Notes: generated from the sequence alone by a model not told the origin. Positions 47,800 to 60,134 are shown, numbered from the stretch's first letter. The stretch: DNA of 64,000 bases from Cannabis sativa (GCF_029168945.1 NC_083602.1:43585442-43649441); one strand, 5' to 3'. Translations and numbers: made by a program.

Positions 47800-49628
47800 T
47801 GAAAGTAGTTCATCTCATTCGCAGATGGATGTACATTCAGGGGTGGATATGAGTTTTTCGTTGTATTCTTAAAACGATCACTCTAGATTATACCTTATGC
47901 AAAGAAATTTGAAATGTTTGAAAAATTTCTTAAATTTCTAGCAATGGTTAAAACCATTAAGGTAAGTGGTTAAAGATCTTGCGAACTGATAGGGGTGGAG
48001 AAATAGTTAGTCGATATGCAGTTCAAAGATCATTAAATTGATTTTTGAATTATATCCAAACTTACCTCCCGTAAATTTCGAGTTGCATGTTGATGATTAG
48101 TTACTAGTCGTTGCCTAATTCCTTCTATGGTAATACAATTTCGGAATGATGTAATGGTTGTATACTTAATGTAAATCATTACTAGATTCATGGATGACCT
48201 AATCAAAATCTTAAGAAAAGCTAGAACCATTAACCATGGTTTCTTAGCTATTCTAAGTGATTAGGGGTGGACCATCCCATTGTCAATAGATAAGAAAGTG
48301 TTTGTTCAAACAAATACTACTTTTCTAAGAAAATGACTAAGTCTGAAAAACAAGTAGCAAATAAAGGAGATATTTAATTCTTGATTCCAAAAGTGTTCTA
48401 TCATCTTATATGACATATGATGATCCCACTGCCTCTGTTGTCTTGTCACAACCGAAGAGATCAATACCATTTAGTTTTCTTAGACATAATTCACGGTACC
48501 TTGTCGTAGTGGGAGAGTTTCTAGGAACTCACCTTCTTATGACTTGGGAGACACTAGTGATTAAAATCCATTGTGAGTTTAAACAAGTAATGGATTGTCA
48601 AGATAAGAAACTAAGAAGAAAGCCAATAGAACTATGGTTTAATCCATTCACATGGAGTAACCTAAAGTTTTCTATTACAAGGACATAAAAGGAAATTTTG
48701 TTTATAAGTCTATTCAATGGACTTAACAAACTTCCTGTTCCTACTATTATAGGTTTGAGTTTATCTAAACCTATGGCTTGTGGTATACCTGGTAATTACT
48801 TACTCTAATGCAAGCAACTTACTTTAGTAAGATGCTGAAGCATTTTCTTTCTAATGGCTATCTATAGAAGCTTCACAACTTCTTAGGTATAGATTTTATT
48901 TATCTAAGGAAAAGTCTTAACTATTCCATAAAAGATAAAACCATGAAAGAATTTCTTATATCAACAGTGAGAGGTCTTAGATATGCTTTTGTATGCCTTA
49001 GACCAGACACCTGCTTGTTGAGTGGGAGTAATGAGTAGGTATCGGATTAATCCGGGGAGAAGAACATTGGAAGACAATCAAGTAAATTTTAAGATTAAGA
49101 AGAGGAACTATATGTTAGTCTATAAGGGTGTGTTTAAAACTCTTAGACTACACCATATCAGATTTTGAAATTTGCCTTTGTGCTAGAAAATCTTTCTGAT
49201 AAGATGGTGATTACTCTGGGGGTGGAATAGTGATTTTGGAGAAGTGTAAAAACCTATCTGAAGTCTCTAAGTCTACCAGAAACGGACTGAATGTTAAAGC
49301 TGCGGGGAAAGTTACTTATTCGATCTAAGGAAAGTTCTATACATCTTTGGCACCATTCCAAATTGCCTTAAACTACTAGTGTTAATTTCCTGATTAACCA
49401 AAAGTAGTTGCCAAAGGTATAGAATCCAGTATCCCAAGAGAGTAAACATATAGAGAGGAATTTCACATTATCAATGATTTTGTGATTAAAGGAAGAGTAA
49501 TAGTGGAGAAAAGGTTGTGGTTAATTCAACCTTTCAAATCCTATTACGAGGAGTTTACTACTACTACACTTGATTTGCATATCAAGGTGTTGAGATTATT
49601 TGAAACGCACTTTTTGTTTTATATTAGT
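47800..49628 (+). pseudogene. D2 decayed copia pol
   Basis: Same remnants as in D1: R-T-DRGGE near 47985-48000, KVFVQTNTTFLRK near 48298-48335, QPKRS near 48452, and RNase H tail pieces at 48970-49610. The stop after FLRK and the breaks in the RNase H pieces are shared with D1, so the damage predates both insertions. Confidence 0.8.
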
Positions 49629-49641
49629 GCAAGTGGGAGTG

Positions 49642-51523
49642 TGTTGGGTTTTATGCCCTAAATAAAACTCATTTCAATATAATCGTATTTACTTATTAAT
49701 ATAGATCGTAAATAACATTTAATGTTGCATGGTTCACATGATTTATTTCATGATTATATGTACATAATGTATAAATTCATACGAAACCCTTTTCACATAC
49801 TTGATCCCGTTTATTGTGCCGTCAACACATTGGAAAGTAAACATGACTATGTGAATAAAGTTTCCTAGATTTATCGGACACGGGGTTTTACCGATATGAT
49901 AATCTACAACGAGTTTACTTGTATTTGGAGAAATACTATGTTCTTTCCAGAGCATTGGTTAAAGTAAAGCTCGGAGTTGGATGCATGGAGTATGCATCGG
50001 AAGGGACCGATATTGAACTTTGACTTAGATTTATTAAACTTACCGTAATATCTATTCAAGTCAATATCGCCTAGTTGATCCTAGATCAAATGATCTTAAT
50101 CCTGATATGATTAGGCTCAATCTTGAAAGGCTATTCGTGTTCTTTGATTTGTTAGTTAAGCCTACTTTTAGGTCAGGGTGATACGTACATTTTGGGAACA
50201 CGGTAGTGCAATTGAGTGGGAGCGCTAGCATAAACATGGAATCTATAGCTTCTATCTGGCGAATAGTAAGCAAAGGATGATCTCCTTCGAGCTTGACCAA
50301 ACGAACATAAATGGTGGAGTACTCATTTCACATTAGCCGAAATATCATTTATACGGGGTCAAGTGTTTTAAGGAATAAATACATTGTAGGGTGTAACGGT
50401 AATTTAATCCCTTTACAGTGTAGATCATTCATATAGAGGATCATTGATCACATTAGGATTATAACAATGGATAACTAATGATGTGTCTATATGGTGGAAC
50501 ATATAGAGCATTCTATATACTGAGAGTGCAATTCTAAGTTCTATGCGTGGATTCAACGAAGAATTAATAAGTTAGTGAATTTTAGTGCTAAATTCTTGAT
50601 CTACTTATTGGAAGCTCGGTTATATAGACCCATGGTCCCCCCACTAGTTGAGATAATATTGCTTGTAAGACTCATGTAATTGGTTTTGATTAATCAATTA
50701 TAATTCACAAATTAGACTATGTCTATTTGTGAAATTTTCACTAAGTAAGGGCGAAATTGTAAAGAAAGAGTTTATAGGGGCATATTTGTTAATTATGATA
50801 CTTTGTATGGTTCAATTAATAAATATGATAAATGACAATATTATTTAATAATTATTTATAGTTATTAAATAGTTAGAATTGGCATTTAAATGATTGAATT
50901 AGGAAATTGGCATTTTTGAGAAAATCAGATACAAAAGGTGTTAAAATTGCAAAATTGCAAAGCCCAAGGCCCAATCCATTAAGTGTATGGTCGGCCACCT
51001 TTGTAGCTTTTTTAAATGATTTTTTCATTATTTTAATGCCATATAATTCAAATCAAACCCTAGAGGAATGCTATAAATAGATAGTGAAGGCTTCAGGAAA
51101 ATAACACACTTTCTGAATCAGAAAAAACTGAGCCTCCACTCTCTTCTCTAGCCGCCACTCTCTCTCTCTTTTCTTCCTCAATATTTCGAACCTCTCTTAG
51201 TGATTAGAGTAGTGCCCACACACATCAAGTGATACCTCAATCATAGTGAGGAAGATCGTGAAGAAAGATTATCAGCAAAGGAGATTCAGCATCAAAGATT
51301 CAGAGAAAGAGATCCAGGTTCAGATATTGATAATGCTCTGCTACAGAAAGGAATCAAGGGCTAGATATCTGAACGGAAGGAGTCATTATATTCCGCTGCA
51401 CCCAATGTAAGGTTTCTTAAACTTTATATGTGTTTATTTTATCGTTTTAGAAAGTTCATATTTAGGATGTTAATAAACATACTTGTGAGTAGATCTAAGA
51501 TCCTGGTAAAATAATTTCCTACA
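49642..51523 (+). repeat. D2 3' LTR
   Basis: 1882 bp, preceded by gcaagtgggagtg and followed by the second caatg. Differs from the 5' LTR mainly at CAG/CTG sites (49684, 49707, 49781, 49807, 49972). Confidence 0.95.
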
Positions 51524-51840
51524 CAATGCAGGGGCAGGTGCCACTGGTATTTTTGGAACAAGAACTTCAGAAGCACCCTGTTGTCTCAACCGCCGAATCT
51601 TTCATCGTGCTCATTGATCCTGGCTTGCATCGCTACGAACCGATTTTCCCAATCATGGGCAGCTTGGGTAGCCTGTGGTGGGTTAACATCACCCCGACCA
51701 TGTGCCCTGCTTCTAAGGCCTCTACTTCTGCCACATCATTTAGGGGAATACAAAACTCCTTGACCGCCACTGAATTTGACCGAGTTACCCTGACTCTTGG
51801 TATTTCGCCTGGCGTCCATACTACTATAACAGCCCGAAAA
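51524..51840 (-). pseudogene. Element C gag, N-terminal part beyond D2
   Basis: Plus-strand similarity to B's 10700-11005 (for example 'caggggcaggtgccactgg', 'ggcttgcat', 'cagcttgggtagcctgtggtgggttaacatcacccc') shows it is the displaced start of gag. It is followed by the leader and primer-binding site. The plus-strand ORFs here are shadows. Confidence 0.82.
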
Positions 51841-52095
51841 CCAACAACTAGTCTAGTCAGATCGCGATCAAGAATTACCTATTAATGCTGCTTATTTGGA
51901 AATTAGTAACATGCACCTATTCTACTATCAGGCTACTAACATGTTTCCTAACAGACATTTCTTAGATCATACTATAGAAATTAAACTACTAAGGCAATAA
52001 AAGCTTACTGAATCGTGAAACGAGGTGACTGTTTATGATGATTGTACATGTCATGACGATCTTCGGAAGACAACCTGGCGACTCTGATACCAAAT
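51841..52095 (-). other. Element C leader and primer-binding site
   Basis: Non-coding leader. The primer-binding site at 52081-52092 reads TGGTATCAGAGT on the minus strand, one mismatch to initiator tRNA-Met complement, three bases from the LTR. Confidence 0.83.
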
Positions 52096-54077
52096 TGTAA
52101 CACCCTAACTAGCATAGGCGTGTTAACATGATTTTAAACGTACTGTGCAGCCCGTTGCTAATCAACGAGGTTATTGAAAATCGTGAATAATTAAAATTTG
52201 CTTATTTAATTAGAAACTTAAAGTATTACATATATAAAATTCTGGGATCCCGTTTACAAAATAATTTTTAAAGTTTACTATATACATAAACAAAAGTTTG
52301 TCGCCCAACGACTATACAGCAAAAGCCTCAATGTCCCAAAGATCGTACGCTCCAGGCCTAACCTCCCCGACATGTACAATCTTCATCTGCTCGCTCTCAC
52401 GGCTGCTCAACTTTAGCATTGCCCTTACCTACACATAGAAATAGCAACTGTGAGTCAACAGACTCAGTAAGAAAAGCATAACATCAAACATACTAATATC
52501 CCGGGTTATAATCAGGTGCTCATACACCCAACCATAACCCTAACTGAGTGAGGAACGTTCTCGGCAAAGTATGACTAACTGCGAATCCAGCCTATACTCA
52601 GTACTCTAGTCGTATTAATGTGGTAGCAGATAATTCATACTATTTGATAGCCTATCATATATTTGTTGGCATCTCGGTGCAACTCTATGTACACCTCACT
52701 ATTGCCCTGATATGCTAATCTGATGGCTATAGATTTGCCTAACATATATTTGTTGGTATCTCGGTGCAACTCTATGTAAACCTCACCGATACCCTGATAT
52801 GTTATTCTGATGGAAACTAACATGTACGCTAAACATGTAATCACATATGCATGACATTATACTACTCTTACCTCAATTCCTAATTCAGCTGTGTCGGCCC
52901 ACCCGAGTGGAACAACTGCTCGGCGAATTACAGGCTCCTAAATCACATCGATAACCATGAGGATAAGTGAAACGCTAAATCACAATCGGGACCTAGGTTT
53001 TAAACCAAAACTTTATCTACAGCAACTTAATATGGCAATATCTCAAACTAGCAGGACACCAACCAACCAGAAACCTGAAACAGACGCGAAACGACAAGCT
53101 AAAAAACGGGTTTCCCCCTGCTGCAAAATCCGGGTAACCGGTTTTACCCAGAAAACCAACAAAAATTCATACCCTAACCAAATCGTTTCCATACCCAACC
53201 AAACTTTCCAGACCTGCATATTATACCCCAATAAACATATTCCAAGCAGCAAAACAACAATCAAAGCTCAGATTTGAATTTCACCATTAAAGGTCCAAGT
53301 TTGAGTTCTAAAACTCAAAGCTTGGTTAAATTCACTAACAGCCCTTAATCCATGCCCCAAACAACATTTCTAAACATATTTAAACTCCAGAAAACTAACC
53401 CAAACAATAACAGCCACTATAGAACACAAAACTCTAATTCAAGCAAAATACCATTTTCTTAAAATTCAAGAAAACAAGAATAGGAGTTAAAGAGATTATA
53501 CCTTTGCTTGAGACTACTACAACCAGTTGAGAATCAAAGGAAAAAAGATGAAGAACACCAACCCTAGCTGCCCTAGGATTTTCGAGAAAGAGAGAGGGTG
53601 AAAGAGAGAGAGTTTCTAGTTTTTCAACTCACTTTTCCTTATTTTATAAAAATGAAATAATACCTTAGTTAATCAAGGGTAATATCAGCTTATGCATAAC
53701 TAAAAATCTTATTCAAATAAGTTTAATAAAACTCATAAAAGACAAAGAGCTAATGGGCCAAAATGGTCACTAAAAGGCATAAAAGATCACTACGAGGTAT
53801 TTTGGGAAATTCTTAAATCCCGACCAATCCCGTCATTCCTAATGTCTAACTTTATTGTCCCGCTATACTAAAAATACTAGGATGTGATTCTAATAGCCAT
53901 ACACCACGTTCCAATGTTGCCGGACACAAAACATGTAAAATTATGAAATTTCTATAAAAGACATATAAAATGCATTCTGAATTCAACTAAATAATTAATT
54001 CAATACTAATAAATAATTTTCATAATCAAGCCTTAATTATCTGCTAATCTCCAAATTAAAACTAAGCGGTCTTTACA
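52096..54077 (-). repeat. Element C 5' LTR
   Basis: 1982 bp, starts tgtaacaccctaactagc, ends gcggtctttaca. Collinear with 35209-37264, with the same 110-bp tandem pair (52650-52815). Lacks the long GA tract and has a ~15-20 bp deletion near 53766 ('cgcccctcccaca' present in the other LTR). Confidence 0.93.
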
Positions 54078-55380
54078 GAGAGAGAATGAACATAACAGTA
54101 TAGTACATACAAATCTTTATAGATATTTTAGGAGAGAACAAATAGTACTATTTAGAGAGATTTTAGAGTATCATATCACCGTCTCATATCTATCTGTTTA
54201 TCGAGATTTTTGAAAACTAATTAAAATAGTGCTTAAGAAATAATAAATGCAGTATGTAAAATAGACGGAGAGTTTTACGTAGTTCAGACATTAATGAGCC
54301 CTAGTCCACGAGTCATTTTATTATCCTTATGAGGCTTGTATGTTGTTACAAGAAAACTCTAAATCTGCTCTCTTGGTTAATCTTGAAGAAGAAGAAAGCT
54401 TAGAATAATTTTGGCAAAGCTTCAACCCTCTTTTTTCTGATCCCCTCTTTGTATGAAAATCAAGGGGTATTTATAGGCTAAATTGCGAGTATGGACATAC
54501 CCATGACCCTCTTAGGATTTTTACAAAAAGCTCACTATTGGGGTAAAATACAAGTAAAGAATTAATTGTTAGGCCCCCAAAAGTTTCTTGCACGTGTGGA
54601 GAGGTAGTTGGATATTGGGGACCATTGTTGGTATTGGACACGTGTCGCCCAAAGGTTCACCTTGAAAAGGAGACACCTAGACAAACTGTCAAGCAAAAAG
54701 GTATATTCAGAGGTGGGGTGTGCGCACTACCATGGTCTGACACATGAGACAAGATCTAATCTTGTGTTAGAAAAGGTATAACCGTTGCTGGAGCGATTGG
54801 GTCTCTCTTCTTGATAGACGTTCAGATTTCTCCGAACGATTGGTGTCCGTGTTAAACTCTTTGAGTGCCCTCTAGGTGTCTCTTAGACAAATATTGAGCT
54901 TAGTCTTTTCTAGGTTTCGAAGAGACAATAGGGCCTTCGGGTCTCGGATGTAGGTATGTTGTGGGTCAAATCTCTGAGTAGCTCTCCAGCTTAGTCTTCT
55001 TTCAGACTCGTATAGCTTCTTTGTGACCTTACCTAATTATGGGGACTTAATTAGGGACTATTTAAGGTTGTGCTTCTCATTTTATGCCACGTGTCCCTCA
55101 TCTTGAAACACGAATAACATTTACCCTCCAAGCTTTTGGGACCTCTTAAGTTGCAGAAGCTTGCAACCTTCTTCTAGATCATCAAAGTGTATCCGTGACA
55201 CGTGGGTGACTTTCAAGAATACTAAATCATCCTTCCCATTTGGCCTTCAACAATTGAAGGGTCAAAAAGTCTTGTGCAGGGTGCAACTGGTATTGCACGT
55301 GTGTCGTGTTTTTAATGAGCTTGTAGTCAACACACGCCTACAAAAGGCTTGTTTTTCCTGAGAAACCCAACTGACAGCAG
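54078..55380 (-). repeat. LTR-like segment with minus-strand promoter
   Basis: On the minus strand a TATA box CCTATAAATACC (54466-54477) is followed by a leader and then GGACTAGGGCTCATTAATG...CTACGTAAAACTC (54270-54320), a phrase layout common at the R/U5 region of plant LTRs. Boundaries and partner are not identified. ACGTGT-type boxes occur upstream (55080-55300). It is opposite in orientation to the coding remnants that follow. Tentative. Confidence 0.4.
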
Positions 55381-56382
55381 GATTATTAACATGAAAATCT
55401 TGTAATGCACATTGGGCCCGAGGTAGGTGATGATGAAAAATAAAGGCCTTAATTTTGACGAGGGAAATTGAATGCTACCTTTTCAACTCCCGAGCCATCA
55501 GATCAACTTATGTTTCTAAGGGGATGATCTAGATCGTTCAAATCAAATAACATGGACTCCCCTTGACTATAAATAAGCCCAAGGCAAGTCATTTTCTTCT
55601 CTTTACCAGATCAAACTTCCAAATTCCCCTCATTCTCAAGAAATTTAAACCAGAGCCATTTCTTTCTAAAACCCAAACCTAAAAACCTCAACTTTCTTCC
55701 CCAAACTTCCACTTGTGAATGTATGAGACCTCCTACATTCTCACAAATTGTTTGCCGCAAGTCAGAACACAGTTTTTCCCGTACGCTTTGCTCCCTCGCT
55801 TTTAATACAGCCTACCCCCACTTAGATGAAGAATTCATCACAAAATCAAGCTTTGACAGAATCATCAACTGGACACACAGCTCTTGAATCACTCCCAACA
55901 ACTATCTTTTCCCTTCGAATCACGTTACAAGTCAGTGTTTCAAAACTTGTTGATATTTTTTTGATTTTATGCTAGGATAAAAATTGCATTTTTTAAGCTT
56001 TGTTCTGTAAACACTTGCATGTGACTGCTTAGAGAAAAATTTTAAGATGTTGTGTAGTAGTGAAACAATTAGGGTTGCAAATGTCGAGTCATAAACGTAT
56101 TTGCATGTTTCTCGAAAATAGGTGTTAGAATCCAAACTAGGTAGGGTAGATATTTAGTGGATTCTGGGCTAGTTTTAATTCTATTTACCCATTTAGAGTT
56201 GTCAAGACTCTGAATGGACTTAATTTTTGGGGAATTTCTCAATCTGCAGGAGCTCTGTGTGTGATGGGTCTGGTGGTGACCTCTCCAAGAAATTTTAGGG
56301 GAGGCCTTCCCCAATACCCATACGGTCCTTAGGATATTGGGTATTTCATTGTTTCGTTTTTCCTTTCTTTTCCTTTTCTAGT
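55381..56382 (+). promoter_or_regulatory. Plus-strand promoter-like region and leader
   Basis: gactataaataagc at 55565-55578 looks like a TATA box, followed by a CT-rich leader with 'ccagatcaaacttcc' and many cca/aaacc repeats (55600-55710), about 800 bp ahead of the decayed ORF at 56383. Could be the promoter/leader of a Tat/Ogre-type element. No mature ORF inside. Confidence 0.35.
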
Positions 56383-56880
56383 GACTGATTTGAATGACGA
56401 GTTCAGTCTCAAGGCGGTGGATGTTAAGGATGCACAGACTGCAGCATCCGCGGAAGAGCTTCAATAGGACCTAGTTCCCAAGGCCGTCCCAATTGGGGAG
56501 GCAGAAAAAACAAAGCAAAGGGGGAAAGCCAAAGCTTCACCCTCCGCACCTGTTATTTACAATGACTCCATCTAGGAAATGGATCAGAAGGCCAATAGTT
56601 TCAAGTTCTATTGGAGGATGGAATTGTATGCCACTGAGTTGGGAGTCCGTAACATTCCTGGACTAATGTGGCATAGATTGTTAGTGGCGGAAGAGTCGGC
56701 CTCCTAGAGCACAGACAAGTTCAACGCTTGGAGTTAGGCCAATATCGTGAGCAGGGCATACCTGCCTCTTAGATCATACTACACAAATATCTACGCTAAA
56801 GTTGGAATAGCTTTGTTCTAACTAATTCCTTTGACCTACAAGCTTTTATCTAGAGGGCATGTTTTTTTACAAGATCTAGA
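56383..56880 (+). pseudogene. Decayed ORF, possibly Tat/Ogre ORF1 or gag start
   Basis: Reading from 56383 gives a protein-like frame with in-frame TAG stops at several places: DLNDEFSLKAVDVKDAQ, a Lys/Ala-rich linker, MELYATELGVRNIPGLMWH, then INVSRAYLPLRSYY-like and GIALF-LIPLTYKLLSRGH. Its place ahead of PR/RT remnants suggests the extra ORF or gag of a Tat-clade element, but I do not recognise the family with certainty. Confidence 0.4.
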
Positions 56881-58009
56881 AGTTTGAAGTTTCCAATCCA
56901 GAGGAGATATTATACTTTTACGGTGTAAAACCCAAACCCATGTGTACAAACAGCAAGAAAGGTAGGATTTTAAAAGCTGGAGAAGTACGCAGATGTACAT
57001 TATCTTACCACTCATACGTTGCATTCTCTAGACCTCTGAGAATACTAGTTCTTCTCCACAGTTTCTCGGTGAGGTGGGGGCCAAATCTTCCTTTGGATTT
57101 CAAAATCCTGAGTATGCGCTCTTTTCCCTTTTCTTCCTCCTTTTGCAATCTATTCGATTTGGCCACTGACCAAAGTTTCTTTGTTTTATTTCTGGCAGAA
57201 CTATTCCCCAAACTCTAGAGAATGAAGAATTAAAGAAGAAAGTGGCCCAGTACAGCTTTTTCTCTGACTAGGAGCTGAAAGTTGAAAGCGTGGGGTCACC
57301 ACGAAACTACTTCGCGAACACGGGCTAATTGTTGGGTTCTAGAGCATTGACAATGTAAGTAAGTGGTAGGGGCTAGAGCCAAGCTTCTAAAGAGGCCAAG
57401 GAACAGATTGCCCTTAGTATTGTTGCGATAATAATAAAAGTTGTTAAGAAGGATGAACGCTTAGTGGGGGATTGGGCACACCACCATCCCAACCCTATGA
57501 CAGAGAAATAGAAGATTGTAGAGAGGTTTGCCACTGAATACCCAGATGAAGATGCTCCTCGAGCTAGCACCTCCAGAAGAGGTAGTAATCCCTTCTGTGT
57601 GTTTTGTACCCCCAATCTCTATCAAATATCCCAGAGGGACTAAGGGGGGTTTGACAATTATTTTCTAAGTCTAGATACTCTTAAGTACCGCATGAAGACG
57701 TATATTAATAGGGTAGATGAGATTATTAGGATCCTAAGTAACCTAGAGTCATCTTTGGATACAATTAGAGTGGACCCATTTTTGACCATATCCTCCCCCA
57801 CATCATCTGACACCCAGACAACCCCCAAGACCAAATGGAAGGATGGCCATGATCTTAGGAGGGCCACACATCGAAGGAACCACGAGGAATGAGTTGAAGC
57901 GCTACGCCAAAGACTTAGACCATGATGGAGAAATATGGGAAGTTAATCAGCTCTTGGCACAAAGACCACAACTTATGGACCAACCCATCACCTTTACGGA
58001 ATAACACAA
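56881..58009 (+). other. Degenerate element interior
   Basis: Plus-strand frames with stops (around 57370-57900, for example KYRMKTYINRVDEIIRILSNL) look like remnants of a coiled gag-like region. No motif is decisive, so no gene is called. Confidence 0.35.
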
Positions 58010-58675
58010 TCACACATAAATGTGTTCGATAGCATTTTATCCACCTCCTTTTCTAAGGCATCTGACTTCACCGAATCCAAAGGATGCCTCTTTTGTTAAA
58101 CCGGAGGCATACCTTTGTTAACGTTCAAAACATGAGTGATGACATGCGGGCTTATTCTAGTCATATCTCCATGGCACCATGTAAAGACATCTGCTGACTC
58201 TTTGATGGTGGTTATGATTTTGCTCCTTTCATCAGGGCCTAAGCCTTTTCCTAAGCGAATAACTTTAGTTGGATCTTGATCACAAATTCCTACTAACTTG
58301 ATCTCTTCCGTATGCTCTAATACAGTTTCGGAGCCAATGCGAGGATCTAATTCATCTTGACTCTCGGGCAAGAGTACATTGTCGGTCCCCTTGACCATGA
58401 AATGGCTTGTTGCACAACCACACTATAACATTTTTTTGCTTCTCCTTAATTCCTACCGATAGTTCCCACTCCTTTTGCTTGTGTGGGAAACTTAAGGCAT
58501 AGGTGCTTGATGGAGGTAATAGCTCCAAAGTCCACCAAAGTCGAACGTCCCAAAATTGCATAATAACTCGTGGAGCAGTTTGCTACCACGAAGGTGCAAT
58601 ACCTGAACGTGCTTTGGGGGGTGTCCGAACACAAAGTTATGGGGAGTCTTACCTTTCCCATAGGAACAAGAGTAG
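58010..58675 (-). pseudogene. Inverted protease and RT lead-in of a Tat/Ogre-type element
   Basis: The minus strand has, in order, the protease C-terminal part (TFVVANCSTSYYAILGRSTL), HLCLKFPTQAKGVGTI, then IKLVGICDQDPTKVIRLGKG, ESADVFTWCHGDMTRISP and VITHVLNVNKGMPP, the characteristic protease-to-RT linker of Tat/Ogre/Retand gypsy elements. It ends at about 58010 inside the RT N-terminus. The continuation of RT is on the other strand at 58680, so this block is inverted. Confidence 0.8.
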
Positions 58676-59135
58676 TCTTACAGAAGAAGATTGCCCAAAT
58701 GGTGGATGCCACCTCCTGTTTCAAGCTGTTATCTTTTATGGGCTCATACTCTGGGTATAACCAGCTCAAAATGCATGTGGCAGACCAAGAATGTACTAGC
58801 TTCAGAACCGACAATGGGGTATACTACTACCTAGTCATGCCATTTGGATTAAAGAATGTAGGAGCCACATATCAGCGTATGGTAAACCGGATGTTCAAAA
58901 ACCTGCTGGGAAGGAATATGAAAGTCTATGTGGATGATATGTTAGTCGAATCCAAGATAAGAAAGGGTCATTTAGAGCATATAAAATAGTATTTTGAGGT
59001 GGTAAGAAAGTATGGGATGAAGCTCAATCCCAAAAAAATGCACCTTTAGCGTCAAATCAGGGAAGTTTCTAGGATTTATAGTAAGTCAGTGAGGAATAGA
59101 GGTAAATCTAGAAAAAATACAAGCTTTTCTAGATA
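58676..59135 (+). pseudogene. Tat/Ogre-type reverse transcriptase fragment
   Basis: The plus strand reads IAQMVDATSCFKLLSFMGSY, GYNQLKMHVADQECTSFRT, MPFGLKNVGATYQRMVN and the catalytic YVDDMLVES. YVDDM and GLKNVGATYQR identify the Tat clade rather than the chromoviruses B and C. A TAG interrupts at about 58987, and the frame decays until about 59135 (KLNPKK-like, IQAFLD-like end), where AT-rich sequence starts. Confidence 0.88.
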
Positions 59136-60134
59136 TTATTTTTTGTTTTGTTTTGATATTATTTTTTTTTATAAAATAATAGTCTTGACATTTTTGACAC
59201 AAAAATAATTGACTCCTTATTTAGATTCCATAAGTGGTTATTTTATCCTTACAAAAAAAAAAAAGAATATAATGGTTATTTTATTAAAAAAAATTATATA
59301 AAATACAATTTTTACAAAATGAAATTATAAAATAATATACTTCACCATTTATATAAATATAGAATAATTCTATGATGTACATACACTTTTTTAACCACTC
59401 ATTAATATAATTTTTGAGAGTCAACATTCTTTATCATGTAATTGTATGTAGTATATTAGATTTTCTATTTTTTTAAGAAAAATATGACACCAAAATAAAA
59501 AATAAAAAAAAGTTAAAGCTTCTATTAATTATTAAATAAATTAAGTTTATATTTGAAAAAAAAAAGTAATAAAAACTAAGTTTTTGTCATCATTAATCTA
59601 TTTTTTTCATTTTCTCCCTTTTTTCATCTTCATCTTCCAAAATTAGAACACATCTCCAGATCAGAAATCTTTTAGATTGTAGAACTTAGGAAACCAAATC
59701 CATACCAAGGAAAGAAAGATTTCAAAAAGTCAATTGTCGTCCACTGTCAAATCTCAAAGTTCTAAATTTTACGAAGGCATAGGGAGATAAGTCAATTGTC
59801 TCTGCCATTGTTAATAACATGGTAAAATCCTGCTTTATCTTCTAAAGCCATACATATATAACTTCTCTTCTCATTATACCTTGAAAATTCCAAGCATTAA
59901 TGGAAGTGGTGTGATGGAGGCCATTGCTTTCGTTAACCCTAGTCTTAGCTCTGATTATTCACAAATAATCGATCTCAACTCCATCATGCAAGACTGTTCT
60001 CACTCACAAATCTAAATTGGAATTCAGATTCACCCAAGAAAATTACCCCGATGGCCTCAACGTCATGATGGTAGCTAATCTATTCCCTATGGGCTCCGAC
60101 TCTACTTTTGTCAATTAACTTTTCTCAAATTAAT
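59136..60134. other. AT-rich spacer with a possible gene fragment
   Basis: Mostly AT-rich with no gene. At 59911-60118 a plus-strand stretch reads MEAIAFVNPSLSSDYSQII then, after a frame change, ENYPDGLNVMMVANLFPMGS to a TAA. It looks coding but is broken, and no family is recognised. It ends 17 bp before LTR F. Confidence 0.35.

Larger units (their letters stand above)
41467..51523 (+). mobile_element. Element D2: Ty1/copia-derived element with dead pol
   Basis: Complete 10.06 kb unit in element C's gag: 5' LTR 41467-43347, primer-binding site 43350-43361, polypurine tract 49629-49641, 3' LTR 49642-51523, flanked by caatg (41462-41466 and 51524-51528). Collinear with D1 over almost its full length but of a slightly different subfamily (LTR 42780-42860 and internal 46480-46640 differ strongly). 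The two LTRs are near-identical. Confidence 0.95.
35209..54077 (-). mobile_element. Element C: Ty3/gypsy chromovirus with both LTRs, gag split by D2
   Basis: Sister of element B. Minus-strand order: 5' LTR 52096-54077, primer-binding site 52081-52092, gag (51524-51840 continuing 41466-40600), protease, RT, RNase H, integrase, chromodomain, polypurine tract, 3' LTR 35209-37264. Flanking pentamers are aagag (left) and gagag (right), consistent with a target duplication carrying one change. RT has lost about 180 bp relative to B, and there are several stops, so it is dead. D2 sits in gag at 41467-51523. Confidence 0.92.

Noticed and set aside
57005..57218. Overlapping ORFs on both strands
   Set aside because: Neither shows motifs; the region is degenerate element interior.
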